From the IMG/VR virus record IMGVR_UViG_3300008448_000085, positions 1-59,711 of that record: DNA of 59,711 bases; one strand, given 5' to 3'. The notes beneath the pieces are model-generated. The model was given only the letters and a program-made list of their open reading frames with translations. It had not been told where the DNA came from and did no database searches. The translations under genes and the position numbers were made by a program. Shown piece by piece: positions 46,745 through 55,695 of the stretch. The stretch is from a virus. The stretch's first letter is position 1, and each line of letters begins with the position of its first letter.

Positions 46745-48453
46745 CGCTTATTTCCTTGGGGGCCAAGAATCACGCAAGAGCCTTCGGACTCCCGCTTTCG
46801 TCGCTTGCGATCCAGGTAATCAACCCACCACGGCGCCGGGCCGTAGGTCTTGGGCGGCTTGTGGTATCTCGGCTCGTTGGCGCAGAGGTACTCTAAAACC
46901 TGACACGCATGCACCTCGCCGCGAGTCTGCGGTTCGTCGGTGACATAGACCTGACCGTTGACCGTGGTGGTCTTCTTTCTGTATCGCTTGATCTCGCGCA
47001 TCAGATTGGGGCATGCACCCTCCAAGAACTTGAGCTTGGTGGTGCCGTCGCCTCGGATGTGGAGCGCCTGCCTGACCAAGGCCGTGCGGGCTTGGATGTC
47101 ATCCGATCCGGGAATGAATTGCGTGTTCGTCAGCTGGAAGCGGAACTTGCGCTTCTTGAGTTCCTCGGAGTACAGCTCATGCGGCAGCCTGCCTGAGCCA
47201 AGGTCACGCAACGCACCGCCGTGCATGTCCATGATCCCGGTGTAGATGTTCTGCTCAATGGCCTTGGAGCAGAACTGCTCTCCCCAGATCAGCGCGTTGC
47301 AGTTGCGGATGTACAGCTCGTCATAGATAAGCCAGAACCTCTCGTCCGGAGGGACGGCAAGGAACAACGTCGCCATCACCGCGTGGCCAGGATCGATCCC
47401 CACATACCGGGTCCAGTCTGCGGGGACTTGCCCATCGGGGAGTTCCGACCGAGACAGCATGTGGACCGACGCATTGAAGGTCGGATACATGAGCGTGGAT
47501 TCAGTGGTGAACTCGCCCTCGGCACGCATGCGGAGTTCGTCCATGCCGAGAGCCGACCAGCGTTCGATGTTCTTCTTCTTCTCGTCCGAGTCGATATGCG
47601 CGTTGTCCAAAAAGCGCAGGACGAATTTCCTGATGATCGGGTCTTTGACGCCATCCTCCTCCGCCTTGTCGGCTCGGTCGCACAGCCCAAGGAGAGCGTC
47701 ATTCTTGGACCACGGCATGGCCGACCAGACGAAGCGCCCCTTGCGATCCGACAGCCGGGCCTGCATCTCACCGACCCACCGCTCCGAAGAAATATCCTCG
47801 TCGATGTGGACCAAATCGGCCTGAAAACCTTGGGGCGGTTCGCCCTCAGAGGAGAAGCAGTAGATGGTCCATCCGTTGGTTAACTCAGCCTTGTTGAGGT
47901 AGCCGGCGTTCTTCTGGACCCAAGACATGTCCTTGATCATTCTCGGGGGAATGAGCGGCGGCGCGGGCTTGGATTCTTTCTTCCGCGCCTCATCGGTGTT
48001 GGGGTTGAACGCTCGCCACTTGCCGGTGACCTCGTCTCGGATGATCCGAAATGCCCCGGCCTTGAACAGCATTGGGTAGACCACCATGCCAATGTGGGTC
48101 CACCCCTTGCCGATGATCACCAAGTTCCCGCCTTCCTTGGGATACTTGCCGTATGGGTCCTGCCCGGTGGCGGCGCGAGCGTCTTCGATGAACGTACACG
48201 CCGATTTTCCGCTGCGGTTTCCTCCGATTACCAATCGCTCGCTCGCAGTGCAGGCGTGAAACTCTTCCTGCTTTGGCATGGGCACCCACAGACGAAGAGC
48301 CTCAAGGCGACGTTCAGCCAGTTCGGCTTGAACGTCCTTCATCTGCGAAAGAGCGTGTTGCGTTAGCCCGCCGATGGGACCGTCAGGCGTCGGCGGAGGA
48401 GGTATCTTCGGGTGCTTTCGCACTCCATTCACCGCAGGCGTTATGGGATTCAA
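46741..48453 (-). CDS. terL: Terminase large subunit
   Basis: 570 residues. ATPase: GGNRSGKS (77-84) as Walker A and LVHIDEDI (IDED at 216-219) as Walker B with the catalytic Glu. Nuclease: YVGIDPGH (D353) begins the RNase H-like domain, with later acidic residues in LIYDELYI and IMDMHGG. It packages DNA through the portal. A 70-base overlap with the zinc-ribbon gene marks its start. Confidence 0.92.
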   Translation of the reverse strand: MNPITPAVNGVRKHPKIPPPPTPDGPIGGLTQHALSQMKDVQAELAERRLEALRLWVPMPKQEEFHACTASERLVIGGNRSGKSACTFIEDARAATGQDPYGKYPKEGGNLVIIGKGWTHIGMVVYPMLFKAGAFRIIRDEVTGKWRAFNPNTDEARKKESKPAPPLIPPRMIKDMSWVQKNAGYLNKAELTNGWTIYCFSSEGEPPQGFQADLVHIDEDISSERWVGEMQARLSDRKGRFVWSAMPWSKNDALLGLCDRADKAEEDGVKDPIIRKFVLRFLDNAHIDSDEKKKNIERWSALGMDELRMRAEGEFTTESTLMYPTFNASVHMLSRSELPDGQVPADWTRYVGIDPGHAVMATLFLAVPPDERFWLIYDELYIRNCNALIWGEQFCSKAIEQNIYTGIMDMHGGALRDLGSGRLPHELYSEELKKRKFRFQLTNTQFIPGSDDIQARTALVRQALHIRGDGTTKLKFLEGACPNLMREIKRYRKKTTTVNGQVYVTDEPQTRGEVHACQVLEYLCANEPRYHKPPKTYGPAPWWVDYLDRKRRKRESEGSCVILGPQGNKR

Positions 48454-48577
48454 TCACGGGGAATGCGCAAGTACTTTGGTCAGCCCACGCTGGGGGGAAC
48501 CTCTTGCACAGCCCGATGTTCAGTTGCTGGTGTTCCGGGATCGTCTGGAACCACCAACGGCAATCCTGGCACTGCAT
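48383..48577 (-). CDS. Small zinc-ribbon protein
   Basis: 64 residues from the ATG at 48577. CQDCRWW..., CKRFPPAW and ACGEW form a family of small phage zinc proteins (C-x2-C-R...C-R-x-P...C-G-E-x). It overlaps the terminase start. Function unknown. Confidence 0.6.
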   Translation of the reverse strand: MQCQDCRWWFQTIPEHQQLNIGLCKRFPPAWADQSTCAFPVIESHNACGEWSAKAPEDTSSADA

Positions 48578-49080
48578 CAACCACCTCTACCTTCTGGATG
48601 TAACTCAACCCATCCCCAGTTCTTGCCGGCATGGATCAGCGAGATGGCGGTCTGGGTGACGCCGAACCATCTCGCCAGAAATCCGCATGGGCCACCGCGC
48701 TGCCCTCTCATCGGAGGATTCCTCTTTAGGAACTTCTTGATCAGCCTGGCCTCCAGCTCAGTTAGCTTGGAGTTGCTGCTTTTTTCGCCCCGCACGGATC
48801 TGCCCTTGGCCACCTTGTCCGACATATTGTCGGCTGAAGTTCCCAAGAATAGGTGCTGCGGATTGACGCAGGCCGGATTGTCGCAGTGGTGGCAGACAAG
48901 CATGCCATTGGGTATGGCGCCAACAAACTCTGAATACGACACGCGGTGAGCGTATCGCGTCTTGCCCTTGTAGCTGATCGCGCCGTAGCCGGTGTCAAAG
49001 CGGGCCGCTGTCCATTCCCAGCATCCGCTGCTACGGACGGCAACCTTACTCGCAAGTCTTTCTTTAGCTGATTGTCGCAT
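48577..49080 (-). CDS. HNH homing endonuclease
   Basis: 167 residues from ATG 49080. CWEWTAARFDTGYGAISYKGK, then AHRVSYSEFVG..., MLVCHHCDNPACVNPQHLFLGTSADNMSD, is the HNH_3 type (catalytic HH and N). Placed between small and large terminase genes. Its C-terminus (WFGVTQTAISLIHAGKNW) is an HTH for site recognition. Confidence 0.8.
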   Translation of the reverse strand: MRQSAKERLASKVAVRSSGCWEWTAARFDTGYGAISYKGKTRYAHRVSYSEFVGAIPNGMLVCHHCDNPACVNPQHLFLGTSADNMSDKVAKGRSVRGEKSSNSKLTELEARLIKKFLKRNPPMRGQRGGPCGFLARWFGVTQTAISLIHAGKNWGWVELHPEGRGG

Positions 49081-49087
49081 CAAAATC

Positions 49088-49648
49088 TCACTGCTCTTGC
49101 TGGGAAGCGGTTGGCTCTGCGGCCGGCGTCGGCAGAAGTGCGGGCGCCGCATCGACAACCTCAACCCTCTGAATGGTCATTGCGGCCTCCAGCACCTGCC
49201 GCCTGAGTTCTGCCTCAAGCTCTTCCTCGCTCATAAGCTCTAGTGGCTTCTTAGCGCCCCCCATGGCAGTGTTGCCCGTCACAAGCCGCACAACCGAATC
49301 CAGCATTTTGGTGCGAAACGCTCCTCCGACAGGCGCGTCGAAGTACTGCTTGAGAAATGCGTTGGCAAACCCACGCACGCCGCCGAAGTACTCCATGAGA
49401 ACTTCCAGCAGCTCGGACGAGTGGGGGATGTTTGCCCCGCCAATCCGTGCCGATGAGACGAAGAGGTCCACGGCCCCCTTCTCAATCTCGGCTAGCTTCT
49501 TGTTCTGCTTCTTCTGGCGAGACGATCTGCCCTGCTTGTTCCGGCACTTGCGGCACCGGGAGTGAAGACCGTCCTTGGACTTGTGGAAGTTCGCCGTGGT
49601 GGCGGGATAAGAAGTCCCGCACTCTACGCAAGCCTTGTAGTCAGACAC
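49088..49648 (-). CDS. Putative terminase small subunit with zinc N-terminus
   Basis: 186 residues. N-terminal CVECGTSYPATTANFHKSKDGLHSRCRKC is the same zinc ribbon that starts the endonuclease VII-like nucleases here. The body GGANIPHSSELLEVLMEYFGGVRGFANAFLKQYFDAP..GGAFRTKMLDSVVRLV is helical. Position just upstream of terL (with an HNH gene inserted) supports a small-terminase role. Confidence 0.55.
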   Translation of the reverse strand: MSDYKACVECGTSYPATTANFHKSKDGLHSRCRKCRNKQGRSSRQKKQNKKLAEIEKGAVDLFVSSARIGGANIPHSSELLEVLMEYFGGVRGFANAFLKQYFDAPVGGAFRTKMLDSVVRLVTGNTAMGGAKKPLELMSEEELEAELRRQVLEAAMTIQRVEVVDAAPALLPTPAAEPTASQQEQ

Positions 49649-50525
49649 TGGCCGGCAGGCGTCTCAGAATGTCCTGGGGAGCTTTGAGGTCCACCAGCTT
49701 TACGCTGGAGTCCACGTTGGCCTCAAAGGACTGCCTCATCTTCTGGGCCACTTGGCTGGCGTCGATGAATTGTGGCTTGCCAACACACTTGGGCTTCCAG
49801 TGACCAGCCCAAGCGTCCCAGTTGCAGTAGACCGGGTTGTAGCCCAGCTTCTGTGTTCCAACGAGGGAGAGGTCGCGGGTCTGCGTCACATCTTCAGTGG
49901 AGGCCTTCTCGGCACAGAACATGTCCTTCCACTCGTAATAGAACCACGGCCTGTCTTCCGCCGTCTTTGGTTCCGTAAGTTCAAACGCCCGCATGTCGTA
50001 CATGATCAGGCCGGTCGGAAGCGCAGCACACTCTTGGATGCCGGCCAGCTTCACGGCGGTGTGCCGGTCGTACATCTCCAGCTGGAAGTCGGGATTGGGG
50101 TTCTCGGATTGCATGTGCTGCCACCGGAACACATAGACACACTCCACTGGCGGAGGCCCGCAATAGGGGGCGCCGATGACGCATGGCCCCTTGGGATAGT
50201 GATCCACCAAGAAGTCAAAGGACGAAGTGAAGAACGGCTTTGCGGCTGGGTCTTGCCCCATGAGGATGTCGGGCTTCATGTCCGAGTCCACCATCACCAG
50301 AACGTCAACGTCGTTCTGCCGGGCCATGAGGACGGCCCGGTTGCGAGTCATGGTGATTGGCGTGTCGGCCAAGTTCCAGACGCGGATGGTGCCGATCCGT
50401 TCGTCTTGAGAGGCGTTGGCAACGAGGGGAACCATCCACTCTCGGATGTCGGGAACCTCAGAGGAGATTCCGCCGTTGCCGCCGTAAGAGAAAGTGCAGA
50501 TACCGACGTTGAACTTTTGCTGCAT
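49641..50525 (-). CDS. GT-A glycosyltransferase-like protein
   Basis: 294 residues. ITMTRNRAVLMARQNDVDVLVMVDSDMKPD places a DxD-like D80-S-D82 after a helix, typical of GT-A enzymes in phages. An aromatic C-terminal half (FYYEWKDMFCAEKASTEDV) follows. It could modify host sugars, phage DNA or virion proteins. First gene behind the promoter at 50551-50578. Confidence 0.7.
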   Translation of the reverse strand: MQQKFNVGICTFSYGGNGGISSEVPDIREWMVPLVANASQDERIGTIRVWNLADTPITMTRNRAVLMARQNDVDVLVMVDSDMKPDILMGQDPAAKPFFTSSFDFLVDHYPKGPCVIGAPYCGPPPVECVYVFRWQHMQSENPNPDFQLEMYDRHTAVKLAGIQECAALPTGLIMYDMRAFELTEPKTAEDRPWFYYEWKDMFCAEKASTEDVTQTRDLSLVGTQKLGYNPVYCNWDAWAGHWKPKCVGKPQFIDASQVAQKMRQSFEANVDSSVKLVDLKAPQDILRRLPASV

Positions 50526-50550
50526 AAAACACCTCGGGGGTTGGTGTATA

Positions 50551-50578
50551 AGTGTACAGTAAACTAGAAATCAGTCAA
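50551..50578 (-). promoter_or_regulatory. Promoter TTGACT-N16-TACACT (terminase operon)
   Basis: On the minus strand TTGACT (50578-50573) and TACACT (50556-50551), spacer 16, identical in both boxes to the one at 18893-18920. Start of transcription would be near 50544, about 19 bases before ATG 50525. Likely drives glycosyltransferase, terminases and portal. Confidence 0.65.
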
Positions 50579-50581
50579 GCG

Positions 50582-51757
50582 TTATGCGCGGACCTGCCGC
50601 GGGCGCTGCATGAGTGTCCAGCCATTGCGATCATCGCCCCGTTCCAACTCCTGCATCTTTTGCCTCGCGTTTCCGGCGGCAGGGCCTTCCGTATTCATCG
50701 CCCAATCCTTGACCCTTGGAGATGAAAGATAGTCTTTCCAGAATTGCTTAGTCTTGGCATCCATTGGCGTCTTGCCTTGCGGCGGCATGGTCGTTAATTT
50801 CTGCGATGGCGGGCTTGGCACTCCCGGCTGGTAATACGGTGGCTTGCTTGGGCCGCCTTGAGACTCAAGCCACCTGTCGTATGCCGCCGCCTCAGAGATG
50901 GACCCGAAGCCCGTGCCGTCGATCCTTGATTTCCCGATCTGCATCAGTTGAATTTCCGGATTTCCGGGCTTTCCGGCTGCGGCCCACTCGCTCAATCGGG
51001 AGCCGGACTGGGTTCCTTGCGATGGCGTCGGCTGGCCCTGGTGCGGCGAATGCCCCCAAGTGCCACCAGGATAGGCGTAGGTGGTTGAGGCGTAAGGGTC
51101 GGCAGGCTGTTGGTATGGGGTTACTGGCGGTCGGTACGCAGGGTTCGGCTGCATGGTGTCAGTGAACGGCAGCTTTGTGAGATCGGTTCCGGCGGCGTAC
51201 ATGCCAGCAAACTGCGGGGCAGACTGCGGCGCAAAAGCGAACGGGTTGCCCTGACCGCCAAACGATTGGTTCAGCCGGCTGATCATGCTGTCGCCATAGT
51301 TGGGCGACATGGAGGGGGCGCCATTACCAAGGCCCGCCTGCTGCATGGCCTTCTGGTAGTCGATTCCCGGGGTTAGGCCTGCCGCAGGGTTGGTAGCGCC
51401 ACCAGTATTGAAGGCCAGCTGGTTCTGCATCCGCTGCTGGTTGATCTGGTTGATGAACGCAGTTCGCTCAACAAACGGGTCGTTGCTTGGACCCCATGGG
51501 GTTTGTGCGGGGGCGGCTTGAAACGGCGCAGGCCTGTAGGCGCCGTATCCTCCAGTGGCTCCACCGCCCTTGGCTTGCGGCACAGAGTAGGACGGGTACG
51601 GCGTTCCTTGAGACTTGGGCGCTATGGACTGGGCCTGCCCTGGGGCTGGCTGACTAGCCGATGGCCTTTTGGAATAAGCCCAGTTGCCAGCGCCCCACTG
51701 CGAATCGTTTCGCTGATTATTGGCGGCAGATGGCTGTGGGCCAAAGGGGGTTCGCAT
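50582..51757 (-). CDS. Pro/Gln/Gly-rich disordered virion-block protein
   Basis: 391 residues dominated by Pro, Gln, Gly, Ala and Asn, with few hydrophobic stretches apart from a C-terminal FWKDYLSSPRVKDW patch. Likely unstructured; possible head-linked or ejected protein. TGATG overlap with the upstream gene. Confidence 0.55.
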   Translation of the reverse strand: MRTPFGPQPSAANNQRNDSQWGAGNWAYSKRPSASQPAPGQAQSIAPKSQGTPYPSYSVPQAKGGGATGGYGAYRPAPFQAAPAQTPWGPSNDPFVERTAFINQINQQRMQNQLAFNTGGATNPAAGLTPGIDYQKAMQQAGLGNGAPSMSPNYGDSMISRLNQSFGGQGNPFAFAPQSAPQFAGMYAAGTDLTKLPFTDTMQPNPAYRPPVTPYQQPADPYASTTYAYPGGTWGHSPHQGQPTPSQGTQSGSRLSEWAAAGKPGNPEIQLMQIGKSRIDGTGFGSISEAAAYDRWLESQGGPSKPPYYQPGVPSPPSQKLTTMPPQGKTPMDAKTKQFWKDYLSSPRVKDWAMNTEGPAAGNARQKMQELERGDDRNGWTLMQRPRQVRA

Positions 51758-51927
51758 CAGACATCCTCCTGCTTGGCGGAATCAGTTCCCATGCCCGACC
51801 CCTGCAGCATGCGCAGCTTGGCCATGTCCGCGTACGGATTCTCCTGCCGAGCCTCGGCAATGAGTTGACGCAAGAAGTCCAGGTTCTGGACGGCTGAATC
51901 GCTCATAAGAAAAAGTAGTTCGTCCAT
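51757..51927 (-). CDS. Small helical protein
   Basis: 56 residues (MDELLFLMSDSAVQNLDFLRQ...), or 49 from the second ATG at 51906. Its TGA overlaps the next ATG. It directly follows a strong terminator, so it is expressed by read-through or from an unseen promoter. Function unknown. Confidence 0.5.
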   Translation of the reverse strand: MDELLFLMSDSAVQNLDFLRQLIAEARQENPYADMAKLRMLQGSGMGTDSAKQEDV

Positions 51928-51928
51928 T

Positions 51929-51969
51929 TAAAAGAAAACAGCCGGCCGGCTTGCGCCTGCACCGGCTGT
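51929..51969 (-). terminator. Strong terminator after the capsid genes
   Basis: On the minus strand ACAGCCGG (51969-51962) pairs with CCGGCTGT (51945-51938), 16-base loop, followed by TTTTCTTTT. It ends the capsid transcript after 51996 and separates it from the terminase operon. Confidence 0.75.
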
Positions 51970-51995
51970 CCCCCGAAAGCCCGTAAGGGCAATGC

Positions 51996-52247
51996 TCACG
52001 TTCCAATCAGGCCGTAGTTCTGAAGAGCAACCTTGAGGCTGGCGTAGTCAGTCACGGCGGCGCTTGTGGCTCGCGTGGAGCCGGTAGCACCAAAGAAACC
52101 AACAGTCCCGCCAGAGACGCCAACATTGGTGTTGGTGGCCGCAATCGTCAGGGCGTTTGTAGCGCCCGTCAGGTGCTGCAGTTCGTCCCAGATGGTGTTG
52201 GCAAGCTGCTGGTTGGCCAGCCCGATGATCAGCTGATTTCTGCTCAT
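51996..52247 (-). CDS. Small capsid-region protein
   Basis: 83 residues. Helical N-terminus (SRNQLIIGLANQQLANTIWDELQ) and Gly/Thr-rich strand-like body (GVSGGTVGFFGATGSTRATSAAVTDY). Last gene before the terminator. Possible head accessory or decoration protein. Confidence 0.55.
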   Translation of the reverse strand: MSRNQLIIGLANQQLANTIWDELQHLTGATNALTIAATNTNVGVSGGTVGFFGATGSTRATSAAVTDYASLKVALQNYGLIGT

Positions 52248-52254
52248 CAGTACC

Positions 52255-52890
52255 TCACGCGATTGGAGTGGTGATCAACGCCAGGACCGACGAGCCGTCA
52301 GCCGTGGTGCCGGCCGAGATGGCATAGCCGATGACGCCGCGGCCGGTGTTGTCGATGCCGGTCACGCCAGCCAGCGCGCTGGGCGTAGCCCGGCCCGCCG
52401 TGGTGCTGGTGGTCGCCGCTGCCGTGATGGCAGCCAAGCGGTTGCCGGCAGCGATGGCCGTTCCGGAAAGAGCAGCAACAACTTCCGTGGGGCCGTTGAC
52501 GGTCACCCAGAAGATGTCGTTCACCGCCACGCCCGACGCCGGCAGCCACTCATCCACCACGCCAACTCGCTCCTCGTTGGTCACGGCCGAGTAGCCGTTG
52601 ACTTCCGTGAAGACCTTGCCAGCGGCGGTGTTGAACGCCACCAAACGCTTCGGCAGCAGGGCGACCGTAGACGTGTTCTTCACGGCAACGCACACCTTGC
52701 GGCGGTTGGTGCGAACCTGACCGTTGATCGGATTCACATCCGTGAACTCCTTCACAACGCCAAGAAAGTTGTCGCCGTACGAGGCGGCAGACTGAAGGCC
52801 GTGGTAGCTGTCGTTCTTGAGCGTCTCGGACGGGCCGAGCGAGAACCAAGTCTGACCAAGACCGAATGGAGGATCAACCTGCAGACCCAT
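52255..52890 (-). CDS. Capsid decoration-like protein
   Basis: 211 residues. VNPINGQVRTNRRKVCVAVKNTST, ALLPKRLVAFNT, then GVVDEWLPASGVAVNDIFWVTVNGPTEVV, resembles the beta-rich cement or decoration proteins that follow capsid genes (DUF2190-like order). Lies directly after the major capsid gene. Confidence 0.6.
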   Translation of the reverse strand: MGLQVDPPFGLGQTWFSLGPSETLKNDSYHGLQSAASYGDNFLGVVKEFTDVNPINGQVRTNRRKVCVAVKNTSTVALLPKRLVAFNTAAGKVFTEVNGYSAVTNEERVGVVDEWLPASGVAVNDIFWVTVNGPTEVVAALSGTAIAAGNRLAAITAAATTSTTAGRATPSALAGVTGIDNTGRGVIGYAISAGTTADGSSVLALITTPIA

Positions 52891-52907
52891 AGCTATCTAT
52901 TCCTTTC

Positions 52908-54038
52908 TCAGGAGGCGATGATCTTGAAGAAGTTACGCGGCGACTTGAACTTGAGGTTGCCGAGCGTTGACACCACGTAGCGGTACTGTTGCGTGATCTC
53001 GTCGTAAAACGGACCCTCGCTGGACATCAGCTGTCCTTCCATGCACAGCAGCTCCATGTTGCCGATGCACAGGCCGTAACCCGAGTTGGCGGTGGAGGCC
53101 ACCGAGCCAATCGAATTCTCCTGCGAAATTTCGACGCCATCCAGCTCAAACACATCCGTGAAGCCGTAGCTGCGGAGGCCGTTGGTGCGACTGACGATCA
53201 CCCGCTCCTTGGCATCCAGCGTGTTCAGCATGTCGATGTAGAGGCGACGATCAAGCAGGACCATGTCGATCTGATCTTCCTTGGTGTCGTTGCGACGGGT
53301 CTGGTGAAGACCCTCGCGGATTGCCTTGACGCAGTTGTCACGCCACGTAGTCGAACCGAAGTACGATGACGCTGCGTTCACAATGACCGGGCTGAAAAAA
53401 TCGAACTCAGGATCGGCGTAACCGTTGGGCCAGTTGCCGGCACGCTGCGAACCACCGTACGCACCCAGCACAGTCGAAAGACCGGCGTAGGAGTCGTTGG
53501 GGTAGTAGAACGGGTCGGCGGCATTGGCAGTGCGGGCGGTCACCGAAGTGCCCGAATCAACCTGGATCGTCTGGGTCGCGTTGAGGAACGACTCAACGCC
53601 GTGGAACCGAAGCTCGTTGCCAGCGGCGTAACCATCCTGCAGCCACTCACGCGCGAGGTACTGCTCCATGCTCGTCAGGAGACGGCTGGCCATCTTACCG
53701 GCGACGTTTACAAGAGCCTGAGCGGAGCGGTTCTCCAGCATCTCCTTCTTGTAAATCGCGTCTGTCACTTGCGCGCCACGGTACTCCAGCTCGGCTCGCT
53801 TCCAGAGGTTCTGGCGTGCGAACACTCGCGGAGTTTCTCCGTTATTGCCGCTCGGAGTGTGATTTCTGTACTGAATTTCCCAGTCGAAACCCCTGCCCGA
53901 CATGTTAGTGCGGATGTTGCCAGACCCCTCAAGGGCGGCGAACACCTTGTACTTCCGCAACGACGCAATCTCTTCTTCCCGAAGGTGATTGACAATCGTC
54001 GTTGCAATACTGCGTGCCCAGTCAGTCGAACTGCTCAT
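52908..54038 (-). CDS. Major capsid protein
   Basis: 376 residues. Helical N-arm with RDNCVKAIREGLHQTRRNDTKEDQIDMVLLDRRLYIDMLNTLDA and a C-terminal GLCIGNMELLCMEGQLMSSEGPFYDE, RYVVSTLGNLKFKSPRNFFKI, typical of HK97-fold capsid proteins in podovirus-like phages. No N-terminal delta-domain or protease is evident; a separate scaffold lies upstream. Confidence 0.75.
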   Translation of the reverse strand: MSSSTDWARSIATTIVNHLREEEIASLRKYKVFAALEGSGNIRTNMSGRGFDWEIQYRNHTPSGNNGETPRVFARQNLWKRAELEYRGAQVTDAIYKKEMLENRSAQALVNVAGKMASRLLTSMEQYLAREWLQDGYAAGNELRFHGVESFLNATQTIQVDSGTSVTARTANAADPFYYPNDSYAGLSTVLGAYGGSQRAGNWPNGYADPEFDFFSPVIVNAASSYFGSTTWRDNCVKAIREGLHQTRRNDTKEDQIDMVLLDRRLYIDMLNTLDAKERVIVSRTNGLRSYGFTDVFELDGVEISQENSIGSVASTANSGYGLCIGNMELLCMEGQLMSSEGPFYDEITQQYRYVVSTLGNLKFKSPRNFFKIIAS

Positions 54039-55063
54039 CAGATCACTCCATCGTTAACGAGTTGGCCGCGAAGGCGTTCTTCAAAACTCATCCGCTGGCG
54101 AGGTGCCCGCGGCTCTGTGGTTCCTGCACTGCGATTCGGGGTACGGGTCGCACGTTCCCGGAGGAACTGCATGTTCTGTTGGGCCACCGGGTCAGCCTGC
54201 GGCTGCGGGGGCTGCTGTGGCATGGCCGGGCCGTTGAAGCCCTGAGCCTGCATCTGCTGGTAGCGCATGTTCAGAAGATCGCGCTGCAGCATGCCGGTGG
54301 CGTACTTCCAGCGGGCCTCGGGCGAGGTAATCCCGATCTCGGAAGCCTGCTGGATGTACGCCTGGATCGCCTGCCCCTCGCGGGAGATTTGTCCGTTGCC
54401 GTCGTACAGCCAGTCCGCGTTCTGTCGCTCAAGGTCCGAAACGTAGTTGGTGGCCTGATACTGGTTGAGCTGCTGCTGCACCAGTTCCTGGGCCTTCTGC
54501 ATCGCCACCTGCTCAACGAAGGGCTTGAGCGTGTTCTCGGGATCAGTGACGAACTTGCGGGCGAAGTCGGCCGTGTACGCCTGATACTCGCGGAGAGCCT
54601 GCTGGGCCTCGTACGGAGCGGAGGGGTCAATGACCTCCTTGCCCGTATTGGGGTCGCGGACGATGAAGGACTTGTAGGTGTCCTTGATGGCGGGCGGGTT
54701 CCACCACTTCGGCGTCTCGGCCGGCTTGGGCTTTGCGGCCTCGGCCTGCGAGCGCCTCCACGCCTCAAACTCCTTCTGGTTGCGAAGGTAGTCCATGCCG
54801 GCGGGAACAATCGTCTGATACTGCTGAAGCTGCTGGGTGGCGGTCTGGTAGCCGTTGAATGCCTTGTACAGGTTCTGGGCAATGGCCAGATCGTCTTGGC
54901 CTTGGAACTCGGGGAGATGCCGGAAGGCAGAGAACGGCGTGTCAAAACCGCCATTCGCATCGCCTGCCGGCGCCGATTGTTCCGAATAGCTGGCCGCGGA
55001 CTGGGGAGACTCAGGAGCCTCCGTTGCCGCCGCGCTGGTCTGTGGATCAAGTTCTTCTGACAT
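54038..55063 (-). CDS. Scaffolding protein
   Basis: 341 residues, acidic N-terminus, long Gln/Glu/Ala helical middle (EQVAMQKAQELVQQQLNQYQ) and basic C-terminus (RAPRQRMSFEERLRG). Position just before the capsid gene with a one-base TGATG overlap. Typical scaffold composition; the basic C-terminus would bind capsid. Confidence 0.7.
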   Translation of the reverse strand: MSEELDPQTSAAATEAPESPQSAASYSEQSAPAGDANGGFDTPFSAFRHLPEFQGQDDLAIAQNLYKAFNGYQTATQQLQQYQTIVPAGMDYLRNQKEFEAWRRSQAEAAKPKPAETPKWWNPPAIKDTYKSFIVRDPNTGKEVIDPSAPYEAQQALREYQAYTADFARKFVTDPENTLKPFVEQVAMQKAQELVQQQLNQYQATNYVSDLERQNADWLYDGNGQISREGQAIQAYIQQASEIGITSPEARWKYATGMLQRDLLNMRYQQMQAQGFNGPAMPQQPPQPQADPVAQQNMQFLRERATRTPNRSAGTTEPRAPRQRMSFEERLRGQLVNDGVI

Positions 55064-55098
55064 GTTTTGCTAACCTCGGGGGAAGGTGTGCCTACATA

Positions 55099-55686
55099 TC
55101 AATGTTCAATATGCGTCGTTCTTGTTACGGGGTACGCCTGCTCGCGGTAATCAACGTCCAGTGTTCTGACCAGATAGTCAGCGGCAGCACGCAGCACATC
55201 CGGCCTCTCTAGGCTGATCCCCACCAAGGAATTGCACTTACTGCACAGAACGCCGCGAACCGCACCATCCGAATGCCGATGGTCGATGTGCTGGTGTCGG
55301 CTGTCGGAGAACCGCTGACCGCAGCACTCGCACGCTTCATTGGCCGTCATCTGCGCGGCCGTTTCTCTTGGAAGTCCGTACCGGCGAGAGCGGCTGTGGA
55401 CGCTGTCACACACTCTGCAAAACCGACCAAGCCCGTCGTTTGCGGCGCGGTATACGGCAAACTCAGCGGACGGCTTAATGATGCCGCAGGACGCGCAATG
55501 CTTAGATTTGGGAACGTGCGAGGCCCCCTGGCGAGCCTGCTTTTGTTTTCTTAGCGATTGGCTGCGGGCGTACGCGCAGGGCTTGCATGTGTTAGCTCTG
55601 CCGTCCGCGTTCCGCGAGTTGTGAAACTCTTCAAGCCGCTTGACTTCCCCGCACGCCCGACACGCCTTCGCAGCCGCGATAATCAC
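55099..55686 (-). CDS. Endonuclease VII-like HNH homing endonuclease
   Basis: 195 residues from GTG 55686. Two N-terminal zinc ribbons (CRACGEVKRLEEFHNSRNADG..CKPC and CASCGIIKPSAEF..DGLGRFCRVC) precede CECCGQRFSD, QHIDHRHSDGAVRGVLCSKCN, the endo VII core. Its ribosome-binding site is buried in a hairpin at 55696-55713, a known control for phage homing genes. Confidence 0.8.
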   Translation of the reverse strand: MIIAAAKACRACGEVKRLEEFHNSRNADGRANTCKPCAYARSQSLRKQKQARQGASHVPKSKHCASCGIIKPSAEFAVYRAANDGLGRFCRVCDSVHSRSRRYGLPRETAAQMTANEACECCGQRFSDSRHQHIDHRHSDGAVRGVLCSKCNSLVGISLERPDVLRAAADYLVRTLDVDYREQAYPVTRTTHIEH

Positions 55687-55695
55687 TTGGCATTC

